A stretch of 64,000 nucleotides of DNA from Dolosigranulum pigrum ATCC 51524 (GTDB lineage Bacteria > Bacillota > Bacilli > Lactobacillales > Carnobacteriaceae_A): NCBI RefSeq assembly GCF_000245815.1, contig NZ_JH601104.1, positions 1 to 64,000 of the forward strand, in the 5' to 3' direction. The notes under the pieces were generated by a model. The model searched no databases. It was not told the DNA's origin and saw only the letters and a list, made by a program, of their open reading frames with translations. Both the position numbers and the translations under genes were made by a program. This document shows positions 16,693 to 25,231 of the stretch, piece by piece. Every line of letters begins with the position of its first letter. Position 1 is the stretch's first letter.

Positions 16693-18345
16693 TTAGTTGA
16701 TTTGTTCTCCTGCTTCAACCCAACGATTGTAAGCTGCTTGGTATGCTTCAACTAATGTGTCTAATCCCATACTTTCAATTTCTTGCAAGTATTGCTCCCA
16801 GACCGCATCATCATTAATGTCTTTTTGACCCGTGATGAATTTTGCTTCTTCTTGTTCGATGAATGTTTCTAAGTCACCAATAATAGCTTGTGTTTTGTCG
16901 ATCTCTTCTTGTGACAAGTACAAGTCTGGTAGTGGCACTTCACCGTATGGATCGATCTTGTCAGCAGTTTCTTGCTTCACGAATGTAAGGAATGGGTTCT
17001 CTTCGTCACCAATTGTCAAGTCTGGACCATCGTAGTCTTCTTTATCTTGGTGGTAGCCAGGGAATTCAAGTCCATAGTTTGGCGCAACTTTTGAACGAAC
17101 TTCTTCAACGTCTCCTTTTGCTGCTTCTGTGTACTGACGTTTACCATTCTCGTCTAATTCCCAAACATGTCCTTCTGGTCCCACACTCATTAAGTTAGCA
17201 ATTTCTGGATCATATAGACCATCTAACCAGCGCATGGTTGCTTCTGGATGTTCATTAGCTGTTGTAATAGCTGCCGTTGAACGATTAATACCCGTCTTAA
17301 TTGGTGCCAATGGTTCAGCTTGCCATTCACTTGTTAGTGGATGGAACATTGGATCAGTCACTGCTTCTTCTTCCTCTTTACCTGATGTGAAGTAAGAGAA
17401 CCAGTCGTGGTAAACTCCGAGACGATCAGACTCTCCTTTAGCTTTCTTCTGATCACCACTTTGAGAGAAGACTTCTTGGTCTAGTAATTTCTCTTCGTAC
17501 AATTTGTTCATAAACTTGTAGTACTCACGTGCATCTTCACTAGCAGGTGCGTAACGAACTTCTCCGTCTTTTTCTTCCATATCAAATTTCTTAATACCGA
17601 AACTTGGTACTAAGTATTGACGTAAGTAAGTCATCCCATCGCTTCCAGATAGAGGAATTTCATCCTGTTCCCCATTACCATTCGGATCATCGTCACGGAA
17701 GCGAACTAATAAGTCATAGAACTCATCCAATGTTTTTGGCACTTCTGCATCTAAAGCATCTAGCCATTCCCCGTTGTACCAAATTGGCCCGGTTACCCAA
17801 GCTGCAGAGTATTCTTCTGAAATAGTCGGTAGTGCATAGATATTTCCATCTGGCGTAGTAATTGACTGACGAGCATCTGGGCGCTCTTCTAAAATCTGTT
17901 TCAAGTTTGGCGCATAATTATCAATTAAATCATTCAATGGAAGTAACAACCCTTGTGTTCCGTAATCAACTTCCATTGCTGGTGTTAACGCACCAGTTGG
18001 AGCTAAGTAGAAGTCAGGAAGTTCGCCACTTGCAAATGACAAGTTAAAACGCGTCTCAAAATCACTTAACGGTGGATTGTTGTACTTAAGTGCAATATTA
18101 GTCATTCCTTCGTACTCTTGCAGTGCTGGCATGTCTGACCATTCTGTTCCGGTACTTGGAGCCATTAGGGTTAATTCAAGTTGGTCTTCAACAATTGGCA
18201 ACCCTTCTTGTGCTACCCCCTCTGAAGTTTCTGATTCAGCAGTTCCTGCTGATGACTCTGGTGCACCAGATCCCCCACTACACGCTACGAGCAATCCCGT
18301 AGATAGAAGTAAACCTGCAACTAACTTACCATTTTTTTTGAACAT
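16693..18345 (-). CDS. ABC transporter sugar-binding lipoprotein (LplA / NgtS type)
   Basis: 550 residues. Signal peptide with lipobox LLVAC (Cys22), then a Ser/Gly/Glu-rich linker and a large type-1 extracellular solute-binding domain. The size (over 500 residues) and the pairing with LplB- and YtcP-type permeases fit the group that binds larger oligosaccharides, including NgtS, the pneumococcal complex N-glycan receptor. No ATPase gene is encoded nearby, so a shared MsmK-type ATPase elsewhere is likely. RBS AGGAGG precedes ATG; 49 bp separate it from the permease gene, without a promoter. Role in N-glycan uptake is inferred from the neighbouring hydrolases. Confidence 0.9.
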   Translation of the reverse strand: MFKKNGKLVAGLLLSTGLLVACSGGSGAPESSAGTAESETSEGVAQEGLPIVEDQLELTLMAPSTGTEWSDMPALQEYEGMTNIALKYNNPPLSDFETRFNLSFASGELPDFYLAPTGALTPAMEVDYGTQGLLLPLNDLIDNYAPNLKQILEERPDARQSITTPDGNIYALPTISEEYSAAWVTGPIWYNGEWLDALDAEVPKTLDEFYDLLVRFRDDDPNGNGEQDEIPLSGSDGMTYLRQYLVPSFGIKKFDMEEKDGEVRYAPASEDAREYYKFMNKLYEEKLLDQEVFSQSGDQKKAKGESDRLGVYHDWFSYFTSGKEEEEAVTDPMFHPLTSEWQAEPLAPIKTGINRSTAAITTANEHPEATMRWLDGLYDPEIANLMSVGPEGHVWELDENGKRQYTEAAKGDVEEVRSKVAPNYGLEFPGYHQDKEDYDGPDLTIGDEENPFLTFVKQETADKIDPYGEVPLPDLYLSQEEIDKTQAIIGDLETFIEQEEAKFITGQKDINDDAVWEQYLQEIESMGLDTLVEAYQAAYNRWVEAGEQIN

Positions 18346-18394
18346 TGTATTTCCTCCTAAAGAAATGTTTTTTTAATAGTTTGTTCTAAATTTA

Positions 18395-19330
18395 TTATCC
18401 TTTAATAGACCCTAACATAACCCCTTTTACAAAGTATTTTTGTAAGAATGGATAGACCATAATAACCGGTGCGGTCGCAACGACCATGACCCCATACTTC
18501 ATGACAGCTGCTAATTGCTGTTGTGAGTGAGCGTAGAGTGCTTGTTCTTCCGAAATAACATCTGGGTTACTTGCTAAGTCTTGTAAGACCAGAATTTCAC
18601 GTAATACCATCTGAAGTGGGTAAAGTGAACGATCATCTAAGTATAGCAAGGCATTGAAGAAGTTATTCCAATGTCCTATTCCGTAGAACAATGCCATTAC
18701 TGCAATAATCGGTTTAGATAGCGGCAACACAACTGCTGTAAAAATCTTAAAGTTGTTGGCTCCATCCATTACAGCTGCTTCTGTCAATTCATCAGGAATT
18801 GTTGTACTCATAAAAACTCGAGTAATAACGATATTGTAAACCGATGCCGCCCCAGGTAAAACTAGCGCCCACATCGTATTCGTAATCCCTAAATTATTAA
18901 CTAAGATATACGTCGGGATCATACCACCACTAATGAACATAGTAATAACCATCATCTTTGTTACGAAACCTTTTAACTGGAAATCATCTCGTGATAGAAC
19001 ATAACCAGCTGGAATAGTCAGCAACAGGTTAATACTTGTTCCAACTACTGTATAGATAATCGTATTGTAATAGCCACGCCATAAACTAGCATTCTGAAGA
19101 ATAACGCGGTACCCTTGTAACGTCACATCTACCGGCCATAAAACCATGCGTCCAGTTCGAACTGCTGCCGGATCAGACATCGAAGCACTTAAGATATAAA
19201 TCAATGGATACAAGGTCACAATTAATGCTAATGTGACAAAAATATACACACAAACGAGAAAGATACGATCGCCAACTGATTCTTTAATTAAACTATTTTG
19301 AGGTTGACTACTTGCTAGTGAATCTGCCAT
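18395..19330 (-). CDS. ABC sugar transporter permease (YtcP/NgtP2 type)
   Basis: 311 residues with six predicted membrane helices, beginning at ~28-48 (FLVCVYIFVTLALIVTLYPL). The EAA loop that docks the ATPase is readable as PDELTEAAVMDGANNFKIF. The MalG-type subunit of a carbohydrate importer. It follows the other permease gene by 21 bp and precedes the binding protein. AAGGAG upstream of ATG. Confidence 0.92.
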   Translation of the reverse strand: MADSLASSQPQNSLIKESVGDRIFLVCVYIFVTLALIVTLYPLIYILSASMSDPAAVRTGRMVLWPVDVTLQGYRVILQNASLWRGYYNTIIYTVVGTSINLLLTIPAGYVLSRDDFQLKGFVTKMMVITMFISGGMIPTYILVNNLGITNTMWALVLPGAASVYNIVITRVFMSTTIPDELTEAAVMDGANNFKIFTAVVLPLSKPIIAVMALFYGIGHWNNFFNALLYLDDRSLYPLQMVLREILVLQDLASNPDVISEEQALYAHSQQQLAAVMKYGVMVVATAPVIMVYPFLQKYFVKGVMLGSIKG

Positions 19331-19351
19331 AAAATTACTCCTTTCTTCTGA

Positions 19352-20317
19352 TTAAATAAGTTGGGTATCACTCAGTTTACCGGAAATCCAGTTCACTAAG
19401 AGAAGCATCGTTGAGTTAATCGCTGCGTTGAATAAACCAATTGCTGCCGCATAACTATATTGTGCTTCCAATAGACCTGTCTGGTAAGTAAACGTCGAGA
19501 TAACATTGGATGTTGCTAAGTTCAATGGATTCTGCATTAAGAGAACTTTCTCGAATCCAACTTCCATAATTCCCCCAAAGTTCATAATCAGTAAAATCAC
19601 CATCGTTGGTACCAGTACTGGCAAGTTAATATGCCATAAACGTTGTAATCTTGAAGCCCCATCGATCGTCGCTGCTTCATGTAACTGTGTGTCAACACCG
19701 GATAAGGCCGCTAAGTAAATAACCGTTCCATATCCTGTACTTTGCCATACACCTGACCAGACATAGATTGATCGGAACCATCGTGGGTCTTCCATAAAGG
19801 CATAGGATTCAAATCCTAATTTATTTAAGAAGACGTTGATAATCCCCGATGATGGTGACAAGAAAGACGTAATCATCCCAACAATAACTACGACCGAAAT
19901 AAAGTGTGGAGCGTAAGTAACTGTCTGAACGAATTTCTTATAGAAACCATCTTTCATCTCATTAAAGGCTAACGCCAAAATAATCGGCGCCGGGAACCCC
20001 GCGATTAATTGGTATAAACTTAAACTAATCGTGTTCCAAATCAAATCCCATGAATAATAAGAATTGAAGAACCGTTCGAAATGTTGAAGCCCTACCCAAG
20101 GACTCCCCCAAATTCCGTGAATCGGCATATACCGCTTGAATGCAATTTGCACCCCGTACATCGGTATGTAGGCGAATACAAAGAAGTATAAAACAACTGG
20201 AAAAATCATTACATATAATTGCCAATTGCTACCTGCTTGCTTTAGACGTTCTTTGAACGTTTTCTTTACATTTTCTGGAGGTGCTACCCTCGAAGTGTCT
20301 GCCACATCTTGTGCCAT
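19352..20317 (-). CDS. ABC sugar transporter permease (LplB/NgtP1 type)
   Basis: 321 residues from the ATG at 20317, chosen because GGAAGGGAGAG sits in front of it; the frame is open 37 codons further upstream but without a ribosome site. Six helices, the first at roughly residues 33-55 (LYVMIFPVVLYFFVFAYIPM). EAA loop LHEAATIDGASRLQRLWHI. The MalF-type subunit. First gene of the permease-permease-lipoprotein operon, with a ~150-base 5' untranslated region to the proposed promoter. Confidence 0.9.
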   Translation of the reverse strand: MAQDVADTSRVAPPENVKKTFKERLKQAGSNWQLYVMIFPVVLYFFVFAYIPMYGVQIAFKRYMPIHGIWGSPWVGLQHFERFFNSYYSWDLIWNTISLSLYQLIAGFPAPIILALAFNEMKDGFYKKFVQTVTYAPHFISVVVIVGMITSFLSPSSGIINVFLNKLGFESYAFMEDPRWFRSIYVWSGVWQSTGYGTVIYLAALSGVDTQLHEAATIDGASRLQRLWHINLPVLVPTMVILLIMNFGGIMEVGFEKVLLMQNPLNLATSNVISTFTYQTGLLEAQYSYAAAIGLFNAAINSTMLLLVNWISGKLSDTQLI

Positions 20318-20457
20318 AAATACACTCTCCCTTCCTTTACTCTGAAAACGAGCTCGAAGTCCATTTAGTCTTGAAGCCGTTTTCTTAACTTGTAACTCTA
20401 TCTTATCTAAAATATGAAAAATCATCAATATGTAAAAAATGTTTTTCTTTCTTGAAT

Positions 20458-20540
20458 TGAAACCCTTTCACATCAGTCTTTACAGCCTGTCCAGTTCTGC
20501 ATTGTCAAATTTGACACACTATTGGACAAACATTTGACAC
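20458..20540 (-). promoter_or_regulatory. Promoter and operator region of the N-glycan importer operon
   Basis: Minus-strand TTGACA (20508-20503) is followed after 18 bp only by TGTAAA (20484-20479), a weak -10 that fits activator dependence. The -35 lies inside the perfect palindrome TGTCAAATTTGACA (20503-20516). A direct repeat ATTTGACAC occurs at 20509-20517 and 20532-20540, 23 bp apart, about two helical turns, as expected for tandem AraC-family subsites. Downstream (20472-20458) is TGTGAAAGGGTTTCA, similar to the dyad at the hydrolase promoter. Confidence 0.5.
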
Positions 20541-20546
20541 CTTTTT

Positions 20547-20571
20547 GAAGAAAACATATCTTGTTTTCTTC
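20547..20571. repeat. 9-bp perfect inverted repeat upstream of importer operon
   Basis: GAAGAAAAC (20547-20555) and GTTTTCTTC (20563-20571), 7-base loop. It is flanked by A/T tracts; it may be an operator or a back-up terminator of the regulator gene. Confidence 0.5.
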
Positions 20572-20634
20572 ATTATTTTTTATTGTTCATCATATTTTAT
20601 GTCTAAATTTTGACTTCAAGTTGTTTTTTATAGG

Positions 20635-20657
20635 CAAAAAGGGCAAGTCCCTTTTTG
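20635..20657 (-). terminator. Terminator after the AraC-type regulator gene
   Basis: Stem CAAAAAGGG / CCCTTTTTG with 5-base loop, 20 bp past the stop codon; the T tract is part of the stem. Confidence 0.6.
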
Positions 20658-20679
20658 GACTCACCCATTGTGGTCATAT

Positions 20680-22914
20680 CTATTTTGTTTGATGGTTTTT
20701 ACGGTATTGGCCCGGTGTCATATCATGTTCAATTCGAAACTTCCGAGTAAAGTTCGATACATCGAAATACCCCACTTCAGCCACTAATTCTTTTATTGGA
20801 CGATTTGTACTCACTAACAATTTCTTAAATCGGTCCATACGCAAGTTTTGAACAATATTACTGAATGACTCCCCAGTCTCTTCTTTTACTAACTTACTGG
20901 CATATGAAACGGAGATATTATTCTCACTGGCAATATTTTCTAGTGATAGATCAGCTGATGTATAGTTATCATAGATTGCTTGAACAACATTTTTTTCAAT
21001 TTCACTACTTTCAGCTTTTTTAAGAGCTGCCATTTCTCTACATATTTTCACTATAAACTGATCTAATAACTGCCTTGCTTCAGTCAAGTCAGTAAACTGA
21101 CTCAGTTCGGTCAACAGTTGGCCCTCTTCTGTTAGAGCAAAAGATTCAGCGAATTGAATTAATTCATTCCAAACATAAGCCACATTTGCTTGTAGCAAGA
21201 AATCATTTGTCGGTGGTAAGGTCTGCAAATCTGCAAATAATTGTTCCACAACTTCTTGAGCGGTTTGTAGATTAGCTTGTTTCAAACTTTGGATTAACAA
21301 TAATACATCTTTTTCTGGATAATGAATCGTCTCTTGGGTTGATTGTGTTTCTAATTCCTTGAAGAAGTATACTGTTTTGTCATCATTCTGCTCGGTGTTC
21401 AACCGCTCTAAGGCTGCACTCGCTTGAATGTATGAATTATTCAAATACGTATACTCATCTGACGCTAGCCCGATTGCAAACTTTAACCGATCTTTATCCA
21501 CCCAATTAAACTGACGGCAAATTTTACGAATATAATACATAATCTGGATCATCGAGTCATCATTATTCACATCAAAGTTAGCAATAATATAAAGTTCATT
21601 ATTTTTAAATAGTGGAATAACTGGCTCCAATGAATAATATATCCGATTCAAACGATCTCTAATGGCTGAGGCAATATGCTCAACCGTCTCGCTTGCTTCT
21701 CTTACGGGATTATCACCAAATTCGACAATTATAACTCCCTTATATCGAAAGGGCAGTTCAATTTCATAGCTTGCAGCATGTTGTTTAAATTGATCATCTG
21801 ATGTATATTTTCCTTCAATTAAATCTAGTAAAATGCTATTGCGAATAAAGAGCGCTTGTTCATTCATCTTAGAACTCAATGATTCTACGTTAGAAAACGT
21901 ACTCGTCACTTGCTTCTGTAAAAATTGCCATTCGTCACCTGTACGCTCTTGATCGTCACTATCTTGACTTAATAAATCTGTTAACTTCTCAATTGGTTGA
22001 TAATGTCGTCGTGCCAAATAATAAGAAATCGCTAATCCGACTAATAACAATACGAATAGACCCATTCCTACGCCACCCAATGCTTGATAAAATGAACGAT
22101 AATGCTTATTAATATCTGTCAGTGCTACAAATTTCCAACCCGTTCGTTCATTTGTTCGCTGTGTAATATGATAATTAATCCCATCCAAACGTGCCGTCAT
22201 TTCATCCTCAAATGAAAAATCAATGTCTTCAATCATCTCAGCATCAAGTGTTTGATAATAATCTGAATTGAGCACAATATCATTATTTTCATTCAATAAA
22301 AGGGTCATACCGACTTCGCGACTACCTAATGTTCCAAGTAAATCACGTACATGACTAGCATTGACCACATACATAATCTGCGCATAATTCGAAGCGCCAA
22401 TGGGTAACGTATAATATATCTTATTACGCTCCGCATACAATTGTTCATCAGCTGTCATCATCATCTCACGCAATCGTTCGGGGTTATCCGCACTTTTGAA
22501 CTCGGGACCATATTCCAACAAAGCTTCAATAGAATTCGTTCCGTGCGGTGAAAAAATAAATGATTGATTGGGATAAATAATGAACATAGACTGAACTGAA
22601 TCAACTGCTTGCCGGTAGACACGCACTAAATTATTATATTCATTGTATTGATTATTCATATAAACTGCACCGGCTGGAAAACTATTTTCATGATTAATAA
22701 AATCACGCATACTATGCAAATCATCAAATGTACGATCAAGTTCATCATCCAATTGTGTCAGATAGGTTTCATTAAGTTGCGTAATATCCTCTCGAATATT
22801 TTGAATATAAATCGTATTAATCAAAAATACTAATAAAATTAAGGGAATAGAGAACACAAAAATATAAGATAACATATATCTTTTCAAAACACTGGGCTGT
22901 TTCTTTCGCGTCAT
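20680..22914 (-). CDS. Membrane-anchored AraC-family transcription regulator
   Basis: 744 residues: short basic N-terminus, TM1 at ~14-36, an extracellular sensor of ~240 residues, TM2 at ~279-300, a linker and GGDEF-like/YesN-type middle region, and a C-terminal AraC double helix-turn-helix at ~638-744 (LSLENIASENNISVSYASKLVKEE in two parts, and VAEVGYFDVSNFTRKFR). It is a one-component sensor-regulator of the kind found beside LplA-type glycan importers. It probably senses extracellular oligosaccharide, directly or through the binding protein, and activates the importer promoter next to it; this is inference from position. It follows yesL by 18 bp; RBS AGGAGGG. Confidence 0.88.
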   Translation of the reverse strand: MTRKKQPSVLKRYMLSYIFVFSIPLILLVFLINTIYIQNIREDITQLNETYLTQLDDELDRTFDDLHSMRDFINHENSFPAGAVYMNNQYNEYNNLVRVYRQAVDSVQSMFIIYPNQSFIFSPHGTNSIEALLEYGPEFKSADNPERLREMMMTADEQLYAERNKIYYTLPIGASNYAQIMYVVNASHVRDLLGTLGSREVGMTLLLNENNDIVLNSDYYQTLDAEMIEDIDFSFEDEMTARLDGINYHITQRTNERTGWKFVALTDINKHYRSFYQALGGVGMGLFVLLLVGLAISYYLARRHYQPIEKLTDLLSQDSDDQERTGDEWQFLQKQVTSTFSNVESLSSKMNEQALFIRNSILLDLIEGKYTSDDQFKQHAASYEIELPFRYKGVIIVEFGDNPVREASETVEHIASAIRDRLNRIYYSLEPVIPLFKNNELYIIANFDVNNDDSMIQIMYYIRKICRQFNWVDKDRLKFAIGLASDEYTYLNNSYIQASAALERLNTEQNDDKTVYFFKELETQSTQETIHYPEKDVLLLIQSLKQANLQTAQEVVEQLFADLQTLPPTNDFLLQANVAYVWNELIQFAESFALTEEGQLLTELSQFTDLTEARQLLDQFIVKICREMAALKKAESSEIEKNVVQAIYDNYTSADLSLENIASENNISVSYASKLVKEETGESFSNIVQNLRMDRFKKLLVSTNRPIKELVAEVGYFDVSNFTRKFRIEHDMTPGQYRKNHQTK

Positions 22915-22932
22915 GCTTCTTCCCTCCTAATG

Positions 22933-23577
22933 TTATAAATTATCCCGCTTATACTGTTCGACCCGATTGAATCCTGTATGATTGAACCACGCTAACGGTA
23001 GTAAAAATAATGTAAAACCAAAAAACACCCCAATAAATGGAAACGCATAAATGATATGATACACCGCAAATAAACCAAATAGTCCCGCCAGCGTATGCAT
23101 AGGTGTCGCTAAACTTAAGAAAAATGACTGCTTCAACGTTTCCTTATAACTCACATCGAAGCTAGACATAATAGTAAAGATATAACTTGTCAAAAACACA
23201 ACTCCGACCATAACAGCAATCAAGGCATAGCCTAAGCCCACTGATTCAATGTGCATCTTATTCACATACCAATCAATTCCTAAGAATGCATACAGCACCG
23301 CCACCGTATAACCTACCAAATTAGCTAATTTGAAATTTTTTTGCCATGAACGATGAAATACTTTGAAATTCTCATGCTTGGCATATGGATCAAGAATCCA
23401 TGATAATAACACTTTTACGCCAGCTGTCAGTGCAGGGAATAAGCCTAAAATTACTCCGCCTTTTATTGTGCCGAACAGAATATAAATATGTAACAAGAAG
23501 GCATCAGCAATCCATCCCCCTATATTCGTTAAAAATGTAGTGAACTTACCCGGTCCTTTTTTTCCTTGCGTACTCAT
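22933..23577 (-). CDS. YesL family (DUF624) membrane protein
   Basis: 214 residues with five to six hydrophobic segments and the DUF624 patterns GLFPALTAGVKVLL and PLAWFNHTGFNRVEQY. YesL proteins are usually encoded with AraC/YesN regulators and LplABC-type oligosaccharide importers, as here; their molecular role is unknown. First gene of the yesL-araC pair, with a promoter at 23619-23647. The ATG follows AGGAGCGAAATA. Confidence 0.85.
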   Translation of the reverse strand: MSTQGKKGPGKFTTFLTNIGGWIADAFLLHIYILFGTIKGGVILGLFPALTAGVKVLLSWILDPYAKHENFKVFHRSWQKNFKLANLVGYTVAVLYAFLGIDWYVNKMHIESVGLGYALIAVMVGVVFLTSYIFTIMSSFDVSYKETLKQSFFLSLATPMHTLAGLFGLFAVYHIIYAFPFIGVFFGFTLFLLPLAWFNHTGFNRVEQYKRDNL

Positions 23578-23618
23578 TATTTCGCTCCTAGCTCTCTTTA
23601 TATAAATTCTACCATCTC

Positions 23619-23647
23619 ATTATACTACGAATCAGTCGTTATTTAAA
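23619..23647 (-). promoter_or_regulatory. Promoter of yesL-araC pair
   Basis: Minus-strand TTTAAA (23647-23642) and a perfect TATAAT (23624-23619), 17-bp spacer. Confidence 0.55.
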
Positions 23648-23655
23648 GAAAGGGG

Positions 23656-24159
23656 TTACTGCTTTTGCTTAATAAACTCATTTTCAGTTACTTGACTTTC
23701 AGCAATCAGCCAGTTTTGATTCTCTTTCACTAATGTATAATTGGTTTCTGACACATGATCGCGGTAATGATCTGCCTCTGGTGCTTGATCAATCGCGACT
23801 GTTTGCAACAACACTTTAATCAGCATCTGTTCTGGCTGTTGATCAGCTACTTTTATACCCAAAATTGTATGTTCTAACTCATAGGCGTCGAAAAATGGGA
23901 TCAACTCTTTGCGAGTATCTGCTCGCGCCTCTGACACAATTGTCGCTACATAACGCTCAATATCTCTATCTTGGGCGGCTGCTAAATTCTCTTTAATAAC
24001 TGTTATTGCTTGCTCTACTTCTGCTTGATCTGTTATTTCGTCGGCTCCTTCAATCTCATAAGTTACGGTACTTGGATCAGTATACTGTCTATTTTCCGGC
24101 GAGACACAGCCCATTAACATCCACGCTACCCCCATAACTAGCACACTCATTTTACGCAT
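23656..24159 (-). CDS. Lipoprotein of unknown function
   Basis: 167 residues. Short signal peptide with lipobox WMLMGC (Cys18). The mature part is acidic, with a helix VEQAITVIKENLAAAQDRD and then alternating strands, a pattern like NTF2-type or DUF4878 lipoproteins; I cannot name the family. AAAGGAGATTACAATTT precedes ATG. It has its own promoter and no partner genes, and is separate from the glycan locus. Confidence 0.72.
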   Translation of the reverse strand: MRKMSVLVMGVAWMLMGCVSPENRQYTDPSTVTYEIEGADEITDQAEVEQAITVIKENLAAAQDRDIERYVATIVSEARADTRKELIPFFDAYELEHTILGIKVADQQPEQMLIKVLLQTVAIDQAPEADHYRDHVSETNYTLVKENQNWLIAESQVTENEFIKQKQ

Positions 24160-24208
24160 AAATTGTAATCTCCTTTAAAATCATAAACTTTTACGATGAT
24201 CATCATTC

Positions 24209-24237
24209 ATCTTAACAAATAACCCCTACCGATACAA
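24209..24237 (-). promoter_or_regulatory. Promoter of the lipoprotein gene
   Basis: Minus-strand TTGTAT (24237-24232) and TAAGAT (24214-24209), 17-bp spacer, about 50 bp before the start codon. Confidence 0.45.
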
Positions 24238-24262
24238 TATAAATAATTTGTTATTATAACAA

Positions 24263-24291
24263 TGGACCCGCTTTCTTTTTCATGATATACT
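24263..24291 (+). promoter_or_regulatory. Candidate promoter of the small acidic protein gene
   Basis: TGGACC (24263-24268) and TATACT (24286-24291), 17-bp spacer; the -10 is good and the -35 poor. Confidence 0.4.
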
Positions 24292-24319
24292 TGTATTACT
24301 TAAATGAAACGGAGTGATT

Positions 24320-24580
24320 ATGATGGACGATCCAAATAGCCAAAACAAATATGCGGGTCAGAACCTAGCTGGAACAGATGCTGTTTCCAGTTATGCTCAA
24401 CGAAAAGGGATGTCTGAATTGACAAAGAAAAAGCACGAAAAAGATGAAGGTCTTGATCCAGAAGAGCACCAAGGTAAGACAGAAGGTGAAAAACAAGCTG
24501 AAAGTGTCCCAGAAGATTATGAAAAATTTAATCTCGATGCTATTGATGATACGAAGGCAAATGACACCGATAAACATTAA
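24320..24580 (+). CDS. Small hydrophilic protein, unknown
   Basis: 86 residues, strongly charged (Lys, Glu, Asp), no hydrophobic segment, probably disordered. Not a family I recognise, but the composition recalls small stress- or spore-type hydrophilic proteins. Start ATG at 24320 or 24323; GGAG is 5 or 8 bases upstream. A terminator follows directly, so a single-gene unit. Confidence 0.68.
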   Translation: MMDDPNSQNKYAGQNLAGTDAVSSYAQRKGMSELTKKKHEKDEGLDPEEHQGKTEGEKQAESVPEDYEKFNLDAIDDTKANDTDKH

Positions 24581-24602
24581 ATTTTATATAAATGACCAAA
24601 GG

Positions 24603-24641
24603 AGCTATCCAACTCAGTAAAAGGGTTGGATAGCTTTTTTT
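24603..24641 (+). terminator. Rho-independent terminator
   Basis: AGCTATCCAAC (24603-24613) / GTTGGATAGCT (24625-24635), then seven Ts. Confidence 0.92.
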
Positions 24642-24719
24642 ATGGCTTTTCCCTGATTTTTTTCTTTATAAATGGTATGATGGGTAATAGATTACTAAAA
24701 AAAGAAGGACGTTTTAAAC

Positions 24720-25211
24720 ATGATATCGATATTCAATAATTATCCACTCATTGCAGCATTATCATCGATTCTTATCTCACAATTGATTAAATATCCAATT
24801 GGTTTATCCTTAGGTAAAAGTGTGCAACCCTCTATTATCTTCTCAACAGGAGGCATGCCTAGCTCGCATTCGGCCGGAGTCGTCAGTGTTATGACTGCTC
24901 TTATTATCGAATATGGATGGACCTCTCCACATGTTGCTATTGCGATCACCTTTGGCTCAATTGTTATTTTCGATTCAATGGGGGTCCGCCGACAAAGTGG
25001 TGAACATAGTATTATGATTAATGAATTATTTAATGATTTCAAGGAATTGCGCCAGAGTTTTGTTAACTTAACCCAAGAAGGGATGAAAGAACTTCCTGCA
25101 ATTGAACGAAAATCACGCGAAATGCTCGGACACAAGCCGATTGAAGTATTCTTCGGTATACTGTCAGGCATTATCATTTCGGTAGCAATCTATTACTTAT
25201 TTTATGTGTAA
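24720..25211 (+). CDS. Divergent PAP2 family membrane protein (DUF212, YuiD type)
   Basis: 163 residues, about four hydrophobic segments. The family's conserved block GGMPSSHSAGVVSVMTAL is at ~43-60, then VIFDSMGVRRQSGEHS. It is related to acid-phosphatase/vanadium haloperoxidase folds; substrate unknown. First of three plus-strand genes with FNR and PgpA, spaced 20 and 17 bp, so probably co-transcribed. GAAGGACG lies upstream of ATG. Confidence 0.88.
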   Translation: MISIFNNYPLIAALSSILISQLIKYPIGLSLGKSVQPSIIFSTGGMPSSHSAGVVSVMTALIIEYGWTSPHVAIAITFGSIVIFDSMGVRRQSGEHSIMINELFNDFKELRQSFVNLTQEGMKELPAIERKSREMLGHKPIEVFFGILSGIIISVAIYYLFYV

Positions 25212-25231
25212 AAAATGAAGGAGGAGTTAAC

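Noticed and set aside
20458..20472. Canonical cre site for CcpA
   Set aside because: The central CG is GG and the spacing is one base off; reported only as a dyad.
24740..25177. 145-codon minus-strand frame
   Set aside because: Antisense to the DUF212 gene, which has clear family motifs.
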